A DNA stretch of 64,000 nt, from positions 868,001 to 932,000 of the forward strand of contig JADJAS010000007.1 in NCBI GenBank assembly GCA_016704145.1. The letters are read 5' to 3'. Shown one piece after another: positions 41,608 to 51,101 of this stretch. The stretch comes from Rhodocyclaceae bacterium (GTDB lineage: Bacteria; Pseudomonadota; Gammaproteobacteria; Burkholderiales; Rhodocyclaceae). The translations under genes and the position numbers were made by a program. Positions within the stretch are counted from its first letter, which is position 1. Each line of letters starts with the position of its first letter. The notes beneath the pieces were generated by a model, which saw nothing but the letters and a program-made list of their open reading frames with translations, was not told where the DNA came from and did no database searches.

Positions 41608-42202
41608 TGAGTGCTGGCTCGCGGCGGCGGCCATGGCGTTTGCCCTTCCGGCTGGCGCCCGCACCTACTGCTGCAACGACGAAACCGGACGGAAGGTTTG
41701 CGGCGACATCCTGCCCGTCGAGTGCCAGAAGCGCGCTTATCAGGAATTCGACGGGCGCGGCGCCTTGGTACGCAGGTATGAAGGTCCCGTGACGGCGGAG
41801 GAACGCAACCGCAGGGAAGCGGAGCAAGCCCGCAAGAAGGAAGAGGAGCGCCAGGCCATGGAACTGGAGCGCAGCAACCGCGCCTTGCGCGCGAGCTACG
41901 CCAGCGCGGGCGACATCGACGCCAAGCGCGACCGGCTGCTGGCCGAGGCCAATGAAAGCCTGAAGCTGGCGCAAGAACGCTTCGACGCTGCTCTTGCGCA
42001 CAAACAGAAACTCGATGTCGAGGCCGAGTTCTTCCAGAAGAAACCCATGCCCGAATCGCTGAAATCGGATATCCGCGAAAACCAGGAAGAACTGGCAAGG
42101 CTCCAGGCAATGCTGGACGACAAAAAACGGGATATGGCCGCGATCGGGGCGCGCTTCGACGACGAGAAAAAGCGCTACCTCGGTCTGGGCGGACGCCGCT
42201 GA
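41594..42202 (+). CDS. Secreted coiled-coil protein with DUF4124-like N-terminus
   Basis: 202 residues. The signal peptide (ECWLAAAAMAFALPAGA) is followed by a small Cys-containing module (TYCCNDETGRKVCGDILPVECQ) reminiscent of DUF4124, then about 120 residues of charged coiled coil (EERNRREAEQARKKEEERQAMELE, LARLQAMLDDKKRDM). Probably periplasmic. Often placed after pyrE in betaproteobacteria. Role unknown. Confidence 0.75.
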   Translation: MAWRSECWLAAAAMAFALPAGARTYCCNDETGRKVCGDILPVECQKRAYQEFDGRGALVRRYEGPVTAEERNRREAEQARKKEEERQAMELERSNRALRASYASAGDIDAKRDRLLAEANESLKLAQERFDAALAHKQKLDVEAEFFQKKPMPESLKSDIRENQEELARLQAMLDDKKRDMAAIGARFDDEKKRYLGLGGRR

Positions 42203-42205
42203 CCG

Positions 42206-43666
42206 TCAGGCGCCGAGCTTGCGCCGCAACAGATCGTTGACTTGCTGCGGGTTGGCCTTGCCCTTGGTCGTCTTCATGATCTGGCCGACCAGCGCGTTGA
42301 AGGCCTTTTCCTTGCCGGCGCGGAATTCCTCGACCGACTTCGGATTGGCCGCCAGCACTTCTTCGATGATCGGTTCGATGGCCGAGGCGTCGGAGACCTG
42401 CTTGAGCCCACGAGCGGCAATGACCGTGTCGGCGTCGGCGGCCTCGCCGTTCCAGAGCGCGTCGAAGACTTCGCGCGCCATCTTGTTGGAAATGGTGCCG
42501 TCGGCAATGCGCGCCACCACGCCGGCGAGTTGCGCCGCCGAAACCGGCAACTGCGCGAACTCCCGCTGCTCGGCATTCAGGCGTGAGGCGATTTCACCCA
42601 TCACCCAGTTGGCGCACAGCTTGGCGTTCGCCGCGCCGGCGCCGGCCACTGCCGTCTCGAAATAGCGCGCCTTGGCCAGCTCGTCGGTGAGCACCTCGGC
42701 GTCGTAGGCATTCAGGCCGAAGTCGCGTTCGAAGCGCGCCCGCATGGCGCCAGGCAATTCGGGCAGGCCGGACTTCACTTCATCAATCCAGGCCGGCGTG
42801 ATTTCCAGCGGCAACAGATCGGGGTCGGGGAAATAGCGGTAATCGTGCGCGTCCTCCTTGGAACGCATCGCCCGCGTCTCGCCGGTGTCGGGATTGAACA
42901 GCACGGTCGCCTGCTGAATCTTGCGGCCTTCCTCGATTTCGTTGATCTGCCACTGGATCTCGTAGTCGATGGCCTGCTGCAGGAAGCGGAAGGAGTTGAG
43001 GTTCTTGATCTCGCGGCGCGTGCCCAGCGGCTCGCCGGGGCGGCGCACGGAGACGTTGGCGTCGCAGCGGAAGCTGCCTTCCTGCATGTTGCCGTCGCAG
43101 ATGCCGATCCAGGTCACCAGGCTGTGCAGCGCCTTGGCGTAAGCCACGGCTTCCGCACTGGAACTCATGTCCGGCTCGGTGACGATTTCCAGCAGCGGCG
43201 TACCGGCGCGGTTGAGGTCGATGCCGGTCTTGCCGTGAAAATCCTCATGTAGTGATTTTCCGGCGTCCTCCTCAAGATGGGCGCGGGTCAGGCGAACAAT
43301 CTTTTCCCGCGGCGTGCCGTCGGGGCTGACTTTGATGGCGACGCCGCCGCCCAGCACCACCGGAATCTCGTACTGGCTGATCTGGTAGCCCTTGGGCAGG
43401 TCGGGGTAAAAATAATTCTTGCGCGCGAAAATCGAGCGCGGCGCGATCTGCGCGCCCACCGCCAGGCCGAACTTGATGGCGCAAACCACGGCTTCGCGGT
43501 TGAGCACCGGCAGCACGCCGGGCAGCGCGATATCCACCGCGCAGGCCTGCCGGTTCGGTTCGGCGCCGAAGGCCGTCGCGGCGCCGGAAAAAATCTTCGA
43601 CCTGGTTTGCAGCTGGGCGTGAGTCTCCAGCCCGATCACGACCTCCCACTGCGCTTCCCGGCTCAT
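42206..43666 (-). CDS. gatB: Asp/Glu-tRNA(Asn/Gln) amidotransferase subunit B
   Basis: 486 residues. EVVIGLETHAQLQTRSKIFSGA, YFYPDLPKGYQISQYEIPV, EDAGKSLHED, DLNRAGTPLLEIVTEPD and RCDANVSVR are standard, with the C-terminal tail domain (VNDLLRRKLG). It binds misacylated tRNA and phosphorylates the acyl group. ATG 43666 overlaps the gatA stop. A dispersed repeat adds IKVSPDGTPREK to a beta-loop. Confidence 0.95.
   Translation of the reverse strand: MSREAQWEVVIGLETHAQLQTRSKIFSGAATAFGAEPNRQACAVDIALPGVLPVLNREAVVCAIKFGLAVGAQIAPRSIFARKNYFYPDLPKGYQISQYEIPVVLGGGVAIKVSPDGTPREKIVRLTRAHLEEDAGKSLHEDFHGKTGIDLNRAGTPLLEIVTEPDMSSSAEAVAYAKALHSLVTWIGICDGNMQEGSFRCDANVSVRRPGEPLGTRREIKNLNSFRFLQQAIDYEIQWQINEIEEGRKIQQATVLFNPDTGETRAMRSKEDAHDYRYFPDPDLLPLEITPAWIDEVKSGLPELPGAMRARFERDFGLNAYDAEVLTDELAKARYFETAVAGAGAANAKLCANWVMGEIASRLNAEQREFAQLPVSAAQLAGVVARIADGTISNKMAREVFDALWNGEAADADTVIAARGLKQVSDASAIEPIIEEVLAANPKSVEEFRAGKEKAFNALVGQIMKTTKGKANPQQVNDLLRRKLGA
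43311..43333 (-). repeat. Dispersed 23-bp repeat, inside gatB
   Basis: 20 of 23 matches. Encodes KVSPDGTP in the loop between GGGVAI and IVRLTRAHLEEDAGK, a segment that is shorter or variable in other GatB proteins. Confidence 0.78.
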
Positions 43667-45120
43667 TTCACGCCCTCCGGCATGCGCGCATGCCAATCCG
43701 TGCCTTGCTGATACTGGTGGGCGACGTTGAGCATTTTCGCTTCGCCGAACCACGGGCCGATGACTTGCAGGCCCACCGGCATGCCGTGGGCGCCGAAGCC
43801 GCAGGGAATGGACATGCCCGGCAGGCCGGCGAGGTTCACGGCGATGGTGTAGATATCGGAAAGGTACATCTGCACCGGGTCGGCGCTCTTTTCGCCGAAC
43901 CTGAACGCCACCGAGGGCGCCGTCGGGCCCATGATGACGTCGCACTGCTCGAAGGCGCGCTGAAAGTCAGTCGCGATGAGACGCCGGATCTTCTGCGCCT
44001 TCAGGTAATAGGCGTCGTAGTAACCGTGCGAGAGCACGTAAGTGCCGATCAGGATGCGCCGCTTGACCTCGGCGCCGAAGCCCTCCGCCCGGCTCTTGCA
44101 GTACATCTCGACCAGGTCGCCGTATTCGGCGGCGCGATGGCCGTAGCGCACGCCGTCGAAGCGCGACAGGTTGGACGAAGCCTCGGCCGGGGCGATGACG
44201 TAGTAGGCCGGCACCGAGAGGCCGGAATTGGGCAGGCCAACTTCCACCGTGGTGGCGCCGAGTTTGCGATATTCATTCAGCGCCGCCTCGACCGCCGCCC
44301 GCACGTCATCGTCCATGCCGGAGCCAAAGAACTCCCTGGGCAATCCGATGCGCAGGCCGGCCAGCGGCTTATCGAGGTCACGGCCGTAGTCTTCCGGCGG
44401 CCGTTGCAGCGAGGTGGAATCGCGCTCGTCGTAGCCAGCCATGGCATTGAGCATCAGCGCGCTGTCCTCCGCCGAGCGGGTCATCGGCCCCGCCTGGTCG
44501 AGCGAGGAGGCAAAGGCGATCATGCCGAAGCGCGAGCAAACGCCATAGGTCGGCTTCAGGCCGGTCAGGCCGCACAGCGCCGCCGGCTGGCGGATCGAGC
44601 CGCCCGTATCGGTGCCGGTGGCTGCGGGCGTCAGCCGCGCCGCCACGGATGCCGCCGAACCGCCCGAGGAACCGCCAGGCACCCGATCAAGGTCCCAGGG
44701 GTTCTTCACCGGGCCGAAATGCGAGGTTTCGTTCGACGAACCCATGGCGAATTCGTCCATGTTCAGCTTGCCGAGCATGACGGCGCCGGCGGCCTTGAAG
44801 CGCGACACCACGTGGGCATCGTAGGGTGAGACGAAGTTGGCCAGCATCTTCGAACCGCAGGTGGTCAGCCAGCCTTCGGTACAGAAAATATCCTTGTGCG
44901 CCAGCGGCACACCCAGCAGCGGAGCACGTTCACCCTGGGCGCGACGCTCGTCGGCAGCCCGCGCCTGGGCCAGCGTCCTGTCACGATCGATGGTGACGAA
45001 GGCGTTGATGGTGGGGTTGAGCCGTTCGATGCGCTCGAGGAACACCGTCGCCAGTTCGGCGGCCGACACCTGCTTGCCGGCCAGGGCAGCGGATAGCTGC
45101 TTCAGGCTGGAATCGATCAT
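43663..45120 (-). CDS. gatA: Asp/Glu-tRNA(Asn/Gln) amidotransferase subunit A
   Basis: 485-residue amidase. The Ser-cisSer-Lys triad is visible: Lys in GVPLAHKDIFCTEG and the Ser residues in VPGGSSGGSAASVAARLTPAATGTDTGGSIRQPA. Releases ammonia from Gln. Overlaps gatC upstream and gatB downstream by 4 nt each. Confidence 0.96.
   Translation of the reverse strand: MIDSSLKQLSAALAGKQVSAAELATVFLERIERLNPTINAFVTIDRDRTLAQARAADERRAQGERAPLLGVPLAHKDIFCTEGWLTTCGSKMLANFVSPYDAHVVSRFKAAGAVMLGKLNMDEFAMGSSNETSHFGPVKNPWDLDRVPGGSSGGSAASVAARLTPAATGTDTGGSIRQPAALCGLTGLKPTYGVCSRFGMIAFASSLDQAGPMTRSAEDSALMLNAMAGYDERDSTSLQRPPEDYGRDLDKPLAGLRIGLPREFFGSGMDDDVRAAVEAALNEYRKLGATTVEVGLPNSGLSVPAYYVIAPAEASSNLSRFDGVRYGHRAAEYGDLVEMYCKSRAEGFGAEVKRRILIGTYVLSHGYYDAYYLKAQKIRRLIATDFQRAFEQCDVIMGPTAPSVAFRFGEKSADPVQMYLSDIYTIAVNLAGLPGMSIPCGFGAHGMPVGLQVIGPWFGEAKMLNVAHQYQQGTDWHARMPEGVK
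43963..43985 (+). repeat. Decayed dispersed repeat, inside gatA
   Basis: 17 of 23 matches, with the head AAAGTCAG intact. Antisense to gatA, in RRLIATDFQRAFEQ, a conserved gatA segment that may explain the match without any element. Confidence 0.4.
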
Positions 45121-45404
45121 TCGATCACCTTCGGCACGAGGTACAGGCCGGCCTCGGTCTCGGGCGCAATGGCCTGGAAGGCCTCGCGGCGGTCCGGTTC
45201 GGTCACCGCGTCGCTGCGCAGACGCTGGACGATGTCCATGGCGTGGGCCATGGGTTCAACGCCGGCGGTATCGACCGCCTGCAACTGCTCGATGAAGGCC
45301 AGGATGCCGTTCAACTGCTCGCGCGTGCGATCGGTTTCCTCGGCGGAAATTTCAAGACGGGCGAGCCGGGCAATACGGCGGACCTCGTCGGGGGTCAGGG
45401 ACAT
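45117..45404 (-). CDS. gatC: Asp/Glu-tRNA(Asn/Gln) amidotransferase subunit C
   Basis: 95 residues, SLTPDEVRRIARLARLEISAEETDRTREQLNGIL, then VDTAGVEPMAHAM and LRSDAVTEPDRREAFQAIAPE. Stabilises GatA-GatB. First gene of gatCAB; presence of the complex implies indirect Asn- and/or Gln-tRNA charging. Divergent from mreB with 125 bp between starts. Confidence 0.95.
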   Translation of the reverse strand: MSLTPDEVRRIARLARLEISAEETDRTREQLNGILAFIEQLQAVDTAGVEPMAHAMDIVQRLRSDAVTEPDRREAFQAIAPETEAGLYLVPKVIE

Positions 45405-45529
45405 GCGGACGACGACTTATCTTGGCGAACTGGATAGGCTATCATAAGCCATTTCGCTGACAGCCCGGCCCGGCATGGGCCGCCGGCGCCTGCCACCTAC
45501 CCGCCACCAGCCAGTTATCGGAATTCTCG

Positions 45530-46573
45530 ATGTTCGGTTTTCTGCGTTCCTACTTTTCCAACGACCTTGCCATCGACCTTGGCACGGCCAACACCCTGAT
45601 CTATGTTCGCGGCAGGGGCATCGTGCTCGACGAGCCGTCGGTCGTGTCGATCCGTACCGAAGGCGGCCCCAACGCCAAGAAGACCATCCAGGCCGTCGGC
45701 CATGCCGCCAAGCAGATGCTCGGCAAGACACCCGGCAACATTACCGCCATCCGGCCGATGAAGGATGGCGTGATCGCCGACTTCACGGTCACCGAGCAGA
45801 TGCTCAAGCAGTTCATCAAGAAGGTGCATGACTCGCGCCTGTTTTCGCCCAGCCCGCGCATCATCATCTGCGTGCCCTGCGGCTCGACCCAGGTGGAGCG
45901 CCGCGCCATCCGCGAATCAGCGCTCGGCGCCGGCGCCAGCCAGGTCTATCTGATCGAGGAGCCGATGGCGGCGGCCATCGGCGCCGGCATGCCGGTGTCG
46001 GATGCCACCGGTTCGATGGTGGTCGATATCGGCGGCGGTACCACGGAAGTCGGCGTGATTTCGCTCGGCGGCATGGTCTATGCGGGCTCGGTGCGCGTCG
46101 GCGGCGACAAGTTCGACGAAGCCATCATCAATTACATCCGCCGCAATTACGGCATGCTGATCGGCGAAACCACGGCCGAGCAGATAAAGAAAGCCATCGG
46201 TTCCGCCTTCCCCGGCTCCGAAGTGAAGGAGATGGAAGTCAAGGGCCGCAACCTGGCCGAGGGCATTCCACGCAGCTTCACCATCTCCTCCAACGAGATT
46301 CTCGAGGCGCTCACCGATCCCCTCAACCAGATCGTCGGCGCGGTGAAAATCGCCCTCGAACAGACGCCGCCGGAACTCGGTGCCGACATCGCCGACAAGG
46401 GCATGGTGCTGACGGGGGGCGGCGCGCTGCTGCGCGACCTCGACCGCCTGCTGATGGAGGAAACGGGGCTGCCGGTGATCGTCGCCGAGGATCCGCTCAC
46501 CTGTGTCGTGCGCGGCTCCGGCATCGCCCTGGAAAAGATGGACAAACTCGGCAGTATTTTCGCCAACGAGTAA
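45530..46573 (+). CDS. mreB: Rod-shape protein MreB
   Basis: 347-residue bacterial actin. Phosphate 1 DLGTANTLIYVRGRGIVLDEPSVV, phosphate 2 VVDIGGGTTEVGVISLGG and adenosine motif VLTGGGALLRDLDRLL are intact. Polymerises beneath the membrane and guides MrdA/MrdB synthesis. Head of the elongasome operon; rod shape expected. Confidence 0.97.
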   Translation: MFGFLRSYFSNDLAIDLGTANTLIYVRGRGIVLDEPSVVSIRTEGGPNAKKTIQAVGHAAKQMLGKTPGNITAIRPMKDGVIADFTVTEQMLKQFIKKVHDSRLFSPSPRIIICVPCGSTQVERRAIRESALGAGASQVYLIEEPMAAAIGAGMPVSDATGSMVVDIGGGTTEVGVISLGGMVYAGSVRVGGDKFDEAIINYIRRNYGMLIGETTAEQIKKAIGSAFPGSEVKEMEVKGRNLAEGIPRSFTISSNEILEALTDPLNQIVGAVKIALEQTPPELGADIADKGMVLTGGGALLRDLDRLLMEETGLPVIVAEDPLTCVVRGSGIALEKMDKLGSIFANE

Positions 46574-46664
46574 CCATTACTCCCGATAGCCTTCGAAACG
46601 GCGCCATGCGTGGCCTTGGCCTTGTCGCGCCAGTTTGCTTATTGCGGGAGCGCCTACAGCCTTG

Positions 46665-47582
46665 ATGTCAGTCGTCGGACATTCGCCGCCGCCCTTCTTT
46701 AAGCGGGGTCCGGCGCCGCTCGCCCGGTTGTTCTTTTTTGTCTCGCTGTCCATCGCCCTGCTGGTCGCGGACCTTCGATTCCATACCCTCGAATGGGCTC
46801 GCCTGGGCGCGGCGACCCTCCTTTGGCCGCTACAGCGCGCCGCCTATCTGCCCGTGGATGCCGGCATGGACCTCGGCGGCTACCTGTCCAGTCTGCGGCG
46901 CCTGAAGGATGACAACGATGCCTTGCGCAAGCAGCAATTGGCCACCGCCAACCTGCTGCTGAGACAGACTCACCTAGACCAGGAGAACCAGCGCCTGCGA
47001 GCGCTGCTGGACATGAAGGAACGCCAGCCAGCCGTCGGACAGGTAGCGGAAATACTCTACGCGGCGCGCGATCCGTTCTCCCGCCGAGTCATCATGAACA
47101 AGGGCCTTCAGGCGGGCGTTGAGGCTGGCCAAGCCGTGGTAGACGAACTGGGAGTCATCGGTCAGGTCACGCGCGTCCTGCCCATGACCAGCGAAGTGAC
47201 GTTGTTGACCGACAAGGACCAAGCCATTCCGGTCGAGGTGCGGCGCAACGGTCTGCGCGGCATTCTCGCCGGGGCCGGATCGGGCGCCATGGAACTGCGC
47301 TTCATGCCCGCCAACGCCGACGTGCAGGCTGGCGATCTGCTGACGACGTCCGGGCTGGACGGCATTTACTTACCTGGATTGCCCGTGGCCAAAGTGATCG
47401 GCATCGAACGCGACAACTCCATGGCATTTGCCCACGTCGCCTGCGAACCGGTGGCCGGCGTCGAGCGCAACGGCCTGGTACTGGTGCTCGGGCGCCGGAT
47501 CGCGCCGGATCGGCCCGAGGAGGATGTGCGAGCGCCGGAGCCGCCGACCAAGGGCAAGCAGTCGAGAGCGAGAACGCGGTAA
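46665..47582 (+). CDS. mreC: Rod-shape protein MreC
   Basis: 305 residues: short cytoplasmic tail, one span (ARLFFFVSLSIALLVADL), a coiled coil (LRRLKDDNDALRKQQLATANLLLRQTHLDQENQRLRALL) and two beta-barrels with VIMNKGLQAGVEAGQAVVDELGVIGQV. Proline-rich start MSVVGHSPPPFFKRGPAPLARL is normal for MreC. The ATG at 46665 is preferred to 46635. The C-terminal tail is charged. Activates PBP2. Confidence 0.93.
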   Translation: MSVVGHSPPPFFKRGPAPLARLFFFVSLSIALLVADLRFHTLEWARLGAATLLWPLQRAAYLPVDAGMDLGGYLSSLRRLKDDNDALRKQQLATANLLLRQTHLDQENQRLRALLDMKERQPAVGQVAEILYAARDPFSRRVIMNKGLQAGVEAGQAVVDELGVIGQVTRVLPMTSEVTLLTDKDQAIPVEVRRNGLRGILAGAGSGAMELRFMPANADVQAGDLLTTSGLDGIYLPGLPVAKVIGIERDNSMAFAHVACEPVAGVERNGLVLVLGRRIAPDRPEEDVRAPEPPTKGKQSRARTR

Positions 47583-48103
47583 TGCAGCCAACCCATTCGT
47601 CACGTCGCATTCTGCTGCCGGTCAAGGGCTGGTTCATTCTATTGACCTTGGTTGGCGCCACCCTCGCCAACCTGGTGCCTCTCGGCAGGCTGCCGTTGCT
47701 GCCCGACTGGGTTGCCTTGACGCTGACCTTCTGGTGTATCCGCGAGCCCTTGAGGGTCAGCATGGGAACGGCGTTCGTGCTGGGGCTGATCATGGATATC
47801 GCCGATGCGAGCATCATGGGTCAGCACGCCCTGGCGTACGTGTTGCTGGCCTTTACGGCCGGCCAGCTGTCGCGGCGCATTCTGTGGTTTCCCCTGTTCG
47901 AGCAGGCGTTGCACGTCTTCCCCATGCTGTTGGGCACCCAGTTGATCATGCTGATCGTTCGCCTGATTGCCGGGGCCGAGTTTCCGGGGCTGTCCTGGTT
48001 CATCGGCAGTCTGGTCGGCGCGGCCCTGTGGCATCCCGTGACCTACCTGCTGCTGCTGCCGCAGTACCAGCCGGTGGAACGTGACGACAATCGCCCGATC
48101 TGA
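47582..48103 (+). CDS. mreD: Rod-shape protein MreD
   Basis: 173 residues, five to six spans. LPDWVALTLTFWCIREPLRVSMGTAFVLGLIMDIADASIMGQHALAYVLLAF is characteristic. Overlaps mreC by 1 nt and mrdA by 1 nt. Membrane partner of MreC and PBP2. Confidence 0.93.
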   Translation: MQPTHSSRRILLPVKGWFILLTLVGATLANLVPLGRLPLLPDWVALTLTFWCIREPLRVSMGTAFVLGLIMDIADASIMGQHALAYVLLAFTAGQLSRRILWFPLFEQALHVFPMLLGTQLIMLIVRLIAGAEFPGLSWFIGSLVGAALWHPVTYLLLLPQYQPVERDDNRPI

Positions 48104-49995
48104 TGCAGATCGACAACGCCGCCGATGACTTGGGTCGCTTCACCGGTCGCCTGACGTTCGCCGGGGCATTCGTGTTGCTTTGCTTCGGCGCCCTGTTCCT
48201 CCGTTTCCTATGGCTGCAGGTTGTTCAACACGACTACTACCAGACCCGCGCCGAGGACAATCGCATCGCGCTGGTGCCGATACTGCCCAATCGTGGCTTG
48301 ATCGCCGACCGCAACGGCATGGTGCTGGCCCGAAATTTTTCCGCCTACACCCTGGAAATCATGCCCAACAAGCTCCACGGCGGCCTCGACGCCGCGATTG
48401 ACTCGCTTGCCGGTGTCGTCGATATCCAGCCGCGGGACCGCAGACGCTTCAAGAAACTGCTCGAGGAAACACGCACCATTGAATCCTTGCCCATCCGGAC
48501 GCACCTTGCCGACGAAGAGGTCGCCCGGTTCGTCGCCCAGCGCTACCGCTTTCCCGGTTTCGAGGTCAGGGCCCGGCTGTTCCGGGACTACCCGCGCGGC
48601 AGCTTTGGTTCCCACCTGCTGGGCTACATCAGCCGCCTGAGCGACAAGGACGTCGAAAAAATAGAGCAGCGAGAGCAGGAAGCCAACTACCGGGGTACCC
48701 ACCATTTCGGCAAGTCCGGCCTGGAACAACGCTACGAATTCGATCTGCATGGCGTCACCGGCTTCGAGCAGGTGGAAGTCGACGCCGGCGGCCGCGCCGT
48801 GCGCGTACTTGCCCGTACGCCGCCGACCGCCGGCAACAATCTCCGCCTGACCATCGATGCCGGGCTGCAGGAGGTCGCCGAGAATGCCTTCGGTGAACGC
48901 CGGGGCGCGCTGGTGGCCATCGAACCGGCGACCGGCGGCATCCTGGCGCTGGTGTCGATGCCGAACTTCGATCCCAATCTCTTCGTCGACGGCATTGCCG
49001 GCCAGGACTGGGACGAGCTCAACAACTCGCCCGACAAACCGATGGTGAACCGGGCGCTGAATGGCGCCTATCCGCCCGGTTCGACCTTCAAGCCATTCAT
49101 GGCGCTCGCGGCCCTGACAGCAGGCAAGCGAACGCCTGAACAGACCATCGCGGATCCCGGATTCTTCCGCTTCGGCAACCACACTTTCCGCGACGACAAA
49201 AAAGGGGGCCACGGCCTGGTGGACATGTACAAATCCATCGTCGTTTCTTGCGATACCTACTACTATCAGCTTGCCAATGACCTCGGCATCGACGGCATCG
49301 CCGGCTTCATGGGCCAGTTGGGTCTGGGGCAACGGACCGGTATCGATATCGCCGGTGAGTCCGAGGGTGTGTTGCCCTCGCAGGAATGGAAGAAGAAGCG
49401 TTTCAAGAAGCCCGAGCAACAGAAATGGTATGCCGGCGAAACCATCTCGATCGGCATTGGCCAGGGTTACAACGCCTACACGCCCGTCCAGCTCGCGCAG
49501 GCCACGGCGACGCTGGCCAATGACGGCGTGATGTTTCGCCCGCACCTGGTCCAGTATGTCGAAGACGCCCGTACTGGCGAAAAAAGATATATCGAGCCCC
49601 GACCGATCCGCACCCTGCCACTTCGGCAGGCCGACATCGATGTCATCAAGCACGCCATGATCGGCGTGAACAAGGAAGGTACTGGCGCGCGTGCCTTTGC
49701 CGGCGCCGAATACGTCTCGGCCGGCAAGACTGGCACGGCGCAGGTATTTTCCTACAAGGGTGTCGAGCACAAGACGGAGCACATGCAGGCCCATCTGCGC
49801 GACCACGCGCTGTTCATCGCCTTCGCGCCTGCCGACAAGCCGACCATCGCGCTTGCCGTACTGGTCGAGAACGGCGGCTTTGGCGCGCGAGCGGCGGCGC
49901 CGATTGCCCGGCAAGTCCTCGACTATCACCTGCTGGGCAAGCGTGCCCGCACGCCGGCCCCGGTGGACGCGACGGCCGAGGAGGAGGCGGAATGA
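48103..49995 (+). CDS. mrdA: Penicillin-binding protein 2
   Basis: 630-residue class B transpeptidase of the elongasome. One N-terminal span, pedestal region, then active-site Ser in NGAYPPGSTFKPFMALAAL (SxxK), SCDTYYYQLAND (SxD) and AGKTGTAQVFSYKG (KTGT). Cross-links lateral wall peptidoglycan with RodA. Overlaps rodA by 4 nt. Confidence 0.96.
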   Translation: MQIDNAADDLGRFTGRLTFAGAFVLLCFGALFLRFLWLQVVQHDYYQTRAEDNRIALVPILPNRGLIADRNGMVLARNFSAYTLEIMPNKLHGGLDAAIDSLAGVVDIQPRDRRRFKKLLEETRTIESLPIRTHLADEEVARFVAQRYRFPGFEVRARLFRDYPRGSFGSHLLGYISRLSDKDVEKIEQREQEANYRGTHHFGKSGLEQRYEFDLHGVTGFEQVEVDAGGRAVRVLARTPPTAGNNLRLTIDAGLQEVAENAFGERRGALVAIEPATGGILALVSMPNFDPNLFVDGIAGQDWDELNNSPDKPMVNRALNGAYPPGSTFKPFMALAALTAGKRTPEQTIADPGFFRFGNHTFRDDKKGGHGLVDMYKSIVVSCDTYYYQLANDLGIDGIAGFMGQLGLGQRTGIDIAGESEGVLPSQEWKKKRFKKPEQQKWYAGETISIGIGQGYNAYTPVQLAQATATLANDGVMFRPHLVQYVEDARTGEKRYIEPRPIRTLPLRQADIDVIKHAMIGVNKEGTGARAFAGAEYVSAGKTGTAQVFSYKGVEHKTEHMQAHLRDHALFIAFAPADKPTIALAVLVENGGFGARAAAPIARQVLDYHLLGKRARTPAPVDATAEEEAE

Positions 49996-51101
49996 CCGAC
50001 CTCAATCCACGCTGGCACCCTCGCATCATGTGGCGGTGGTTGATGGCGCCCATCGACGTGCCGCTGCTGTCCTTGGCCGCCTTGCTGATGCTCGCGGGGC
50101 TGGTGATGGTCGGCAGCGCCGCGCCCGAGCGGCTGAACAGCCAGTTGCTCAACATGATGGTTGCCCTGGTCGTCATGCGCCTGGTCGCGCAGCTCCCGCC
50201 GCAGCGCCTGATGCATCTGGCGCCGCCGATCTACGTCATCGGCATCGTCCTGCTGATCGCGGTGGCCTTGTTCGGCGACATTTCCAAGGGCGCCAGGCGA
50301 TGGCTCGACCTCCAGGTCACGCGCGTCCAGCCATCGGAAATGATGAAGATCGCCGTGCCGCTGATGCTCGCCTGGTTTTTCCAGAAGCGCGAAACCTTGC
50401 CGCGCCTGCGCGACCATGCCGTCGCAGCCCTGTTTCTGCTGGTGCCCACTGCCTTGATTGCCCGACAGCCCGATCTGGGTACCGCCATCCTGGTCTTCGC
50501 CGCCGGCTTCTACGTCATTTTCCTGGCGGGTCTGCCCTGGAAAGTCATGGCCGGGCTGGCCATCACGGGGGCCGCGGCCGCGCCGCTGGCCTGGAATCTT
50601 CTTCACGATTATCAGCGTGCCCGCATCCTGACCCTGCTGGATCCGGAGAAAGATCCCCTCGGCAAGGGCTTCCACATCATCCAGTCGACCATCGCCATCG
50701 GCGCCGGCGGCCTGCTCGGCAAGGGCTGGGGCCAGGGCACGCAGGCACAACTGGAGTTCATTCCCGAGCGGCACACCGATTTCATCTTTGCCGTGCTCTC
50801 GGAAGAATTCGGCCTGCTCGGCAATCTCGTCCTGCTCGTCCTCTACGCCCTGCTGATCGGCCGCGGCCTGATGATCGCCGCCAACGCGCCGACCCTGTTT
50901 GCGCGCCTGCTGGCCGGCGCCATCACCATGATCTTCTTCACCTACGCATTCGTGAACATGGGCATGGTCAGCGGCATCCTGCCCGTGGTCGGCGTGCCGC
51001 TGCCCTTCATCAGCTACGGCGGCACGGCGCTGGTGACTCTGTTCCTCGGCATTGGCATCCTCATGAGCATCCACCGGAACCGGATGCTGGTGCAGAAATG
51101 A
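49992..51101 (+). CDS. mrdB: Peptidoglycan polymerase RodA
   Basis: 369-residue SEDS glycosyltransferase with about ten spans. DISKGARRWLDLQVTRVQPSEMMKIAVPLMLAWFF, RQPDLGTAILVFAAG, LTLLDPEKDPLGKGFHIIQSTIAIGAGGLLGKGW and EFIPERHTDFIFAVLSEEFGLLG match RodA, including the catalytic-loop Asp. Its stop overlaps rlpA. Confidence 0.96.
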   Translation: MTDLNPRWHPRIMWRWLMAPIDVPLLSLAALLMLAGLVMVGSAAPERLNSQLLNMMVALVVMRLVAQLPPQRLMHLAPPIYVIGIVLLIAVALFGDISKGARRWLDLQVTRVQPSEMMKIAVPLMLAWFFQKRETLPRLRDHAVAALFLLVPTALIARQPDLGTAILVFAAGFYVIFLAGLPWKVMAGLAITGAAAAPLAWNLLHDYQRARILTLLDPEKDPLGKGFHIIQSTIAIGAGGLLGKGWGQGTQAQLEFIPERHTDFIFAVLSEEFGLLGNLVLLVLYALLIGRGLMIAANAPTLFARLLAGAITMIFFTYAFVNMGMVSGILPVVGVPLPFISYGGTALVTLFLGIGILMSIHRNRMLVQK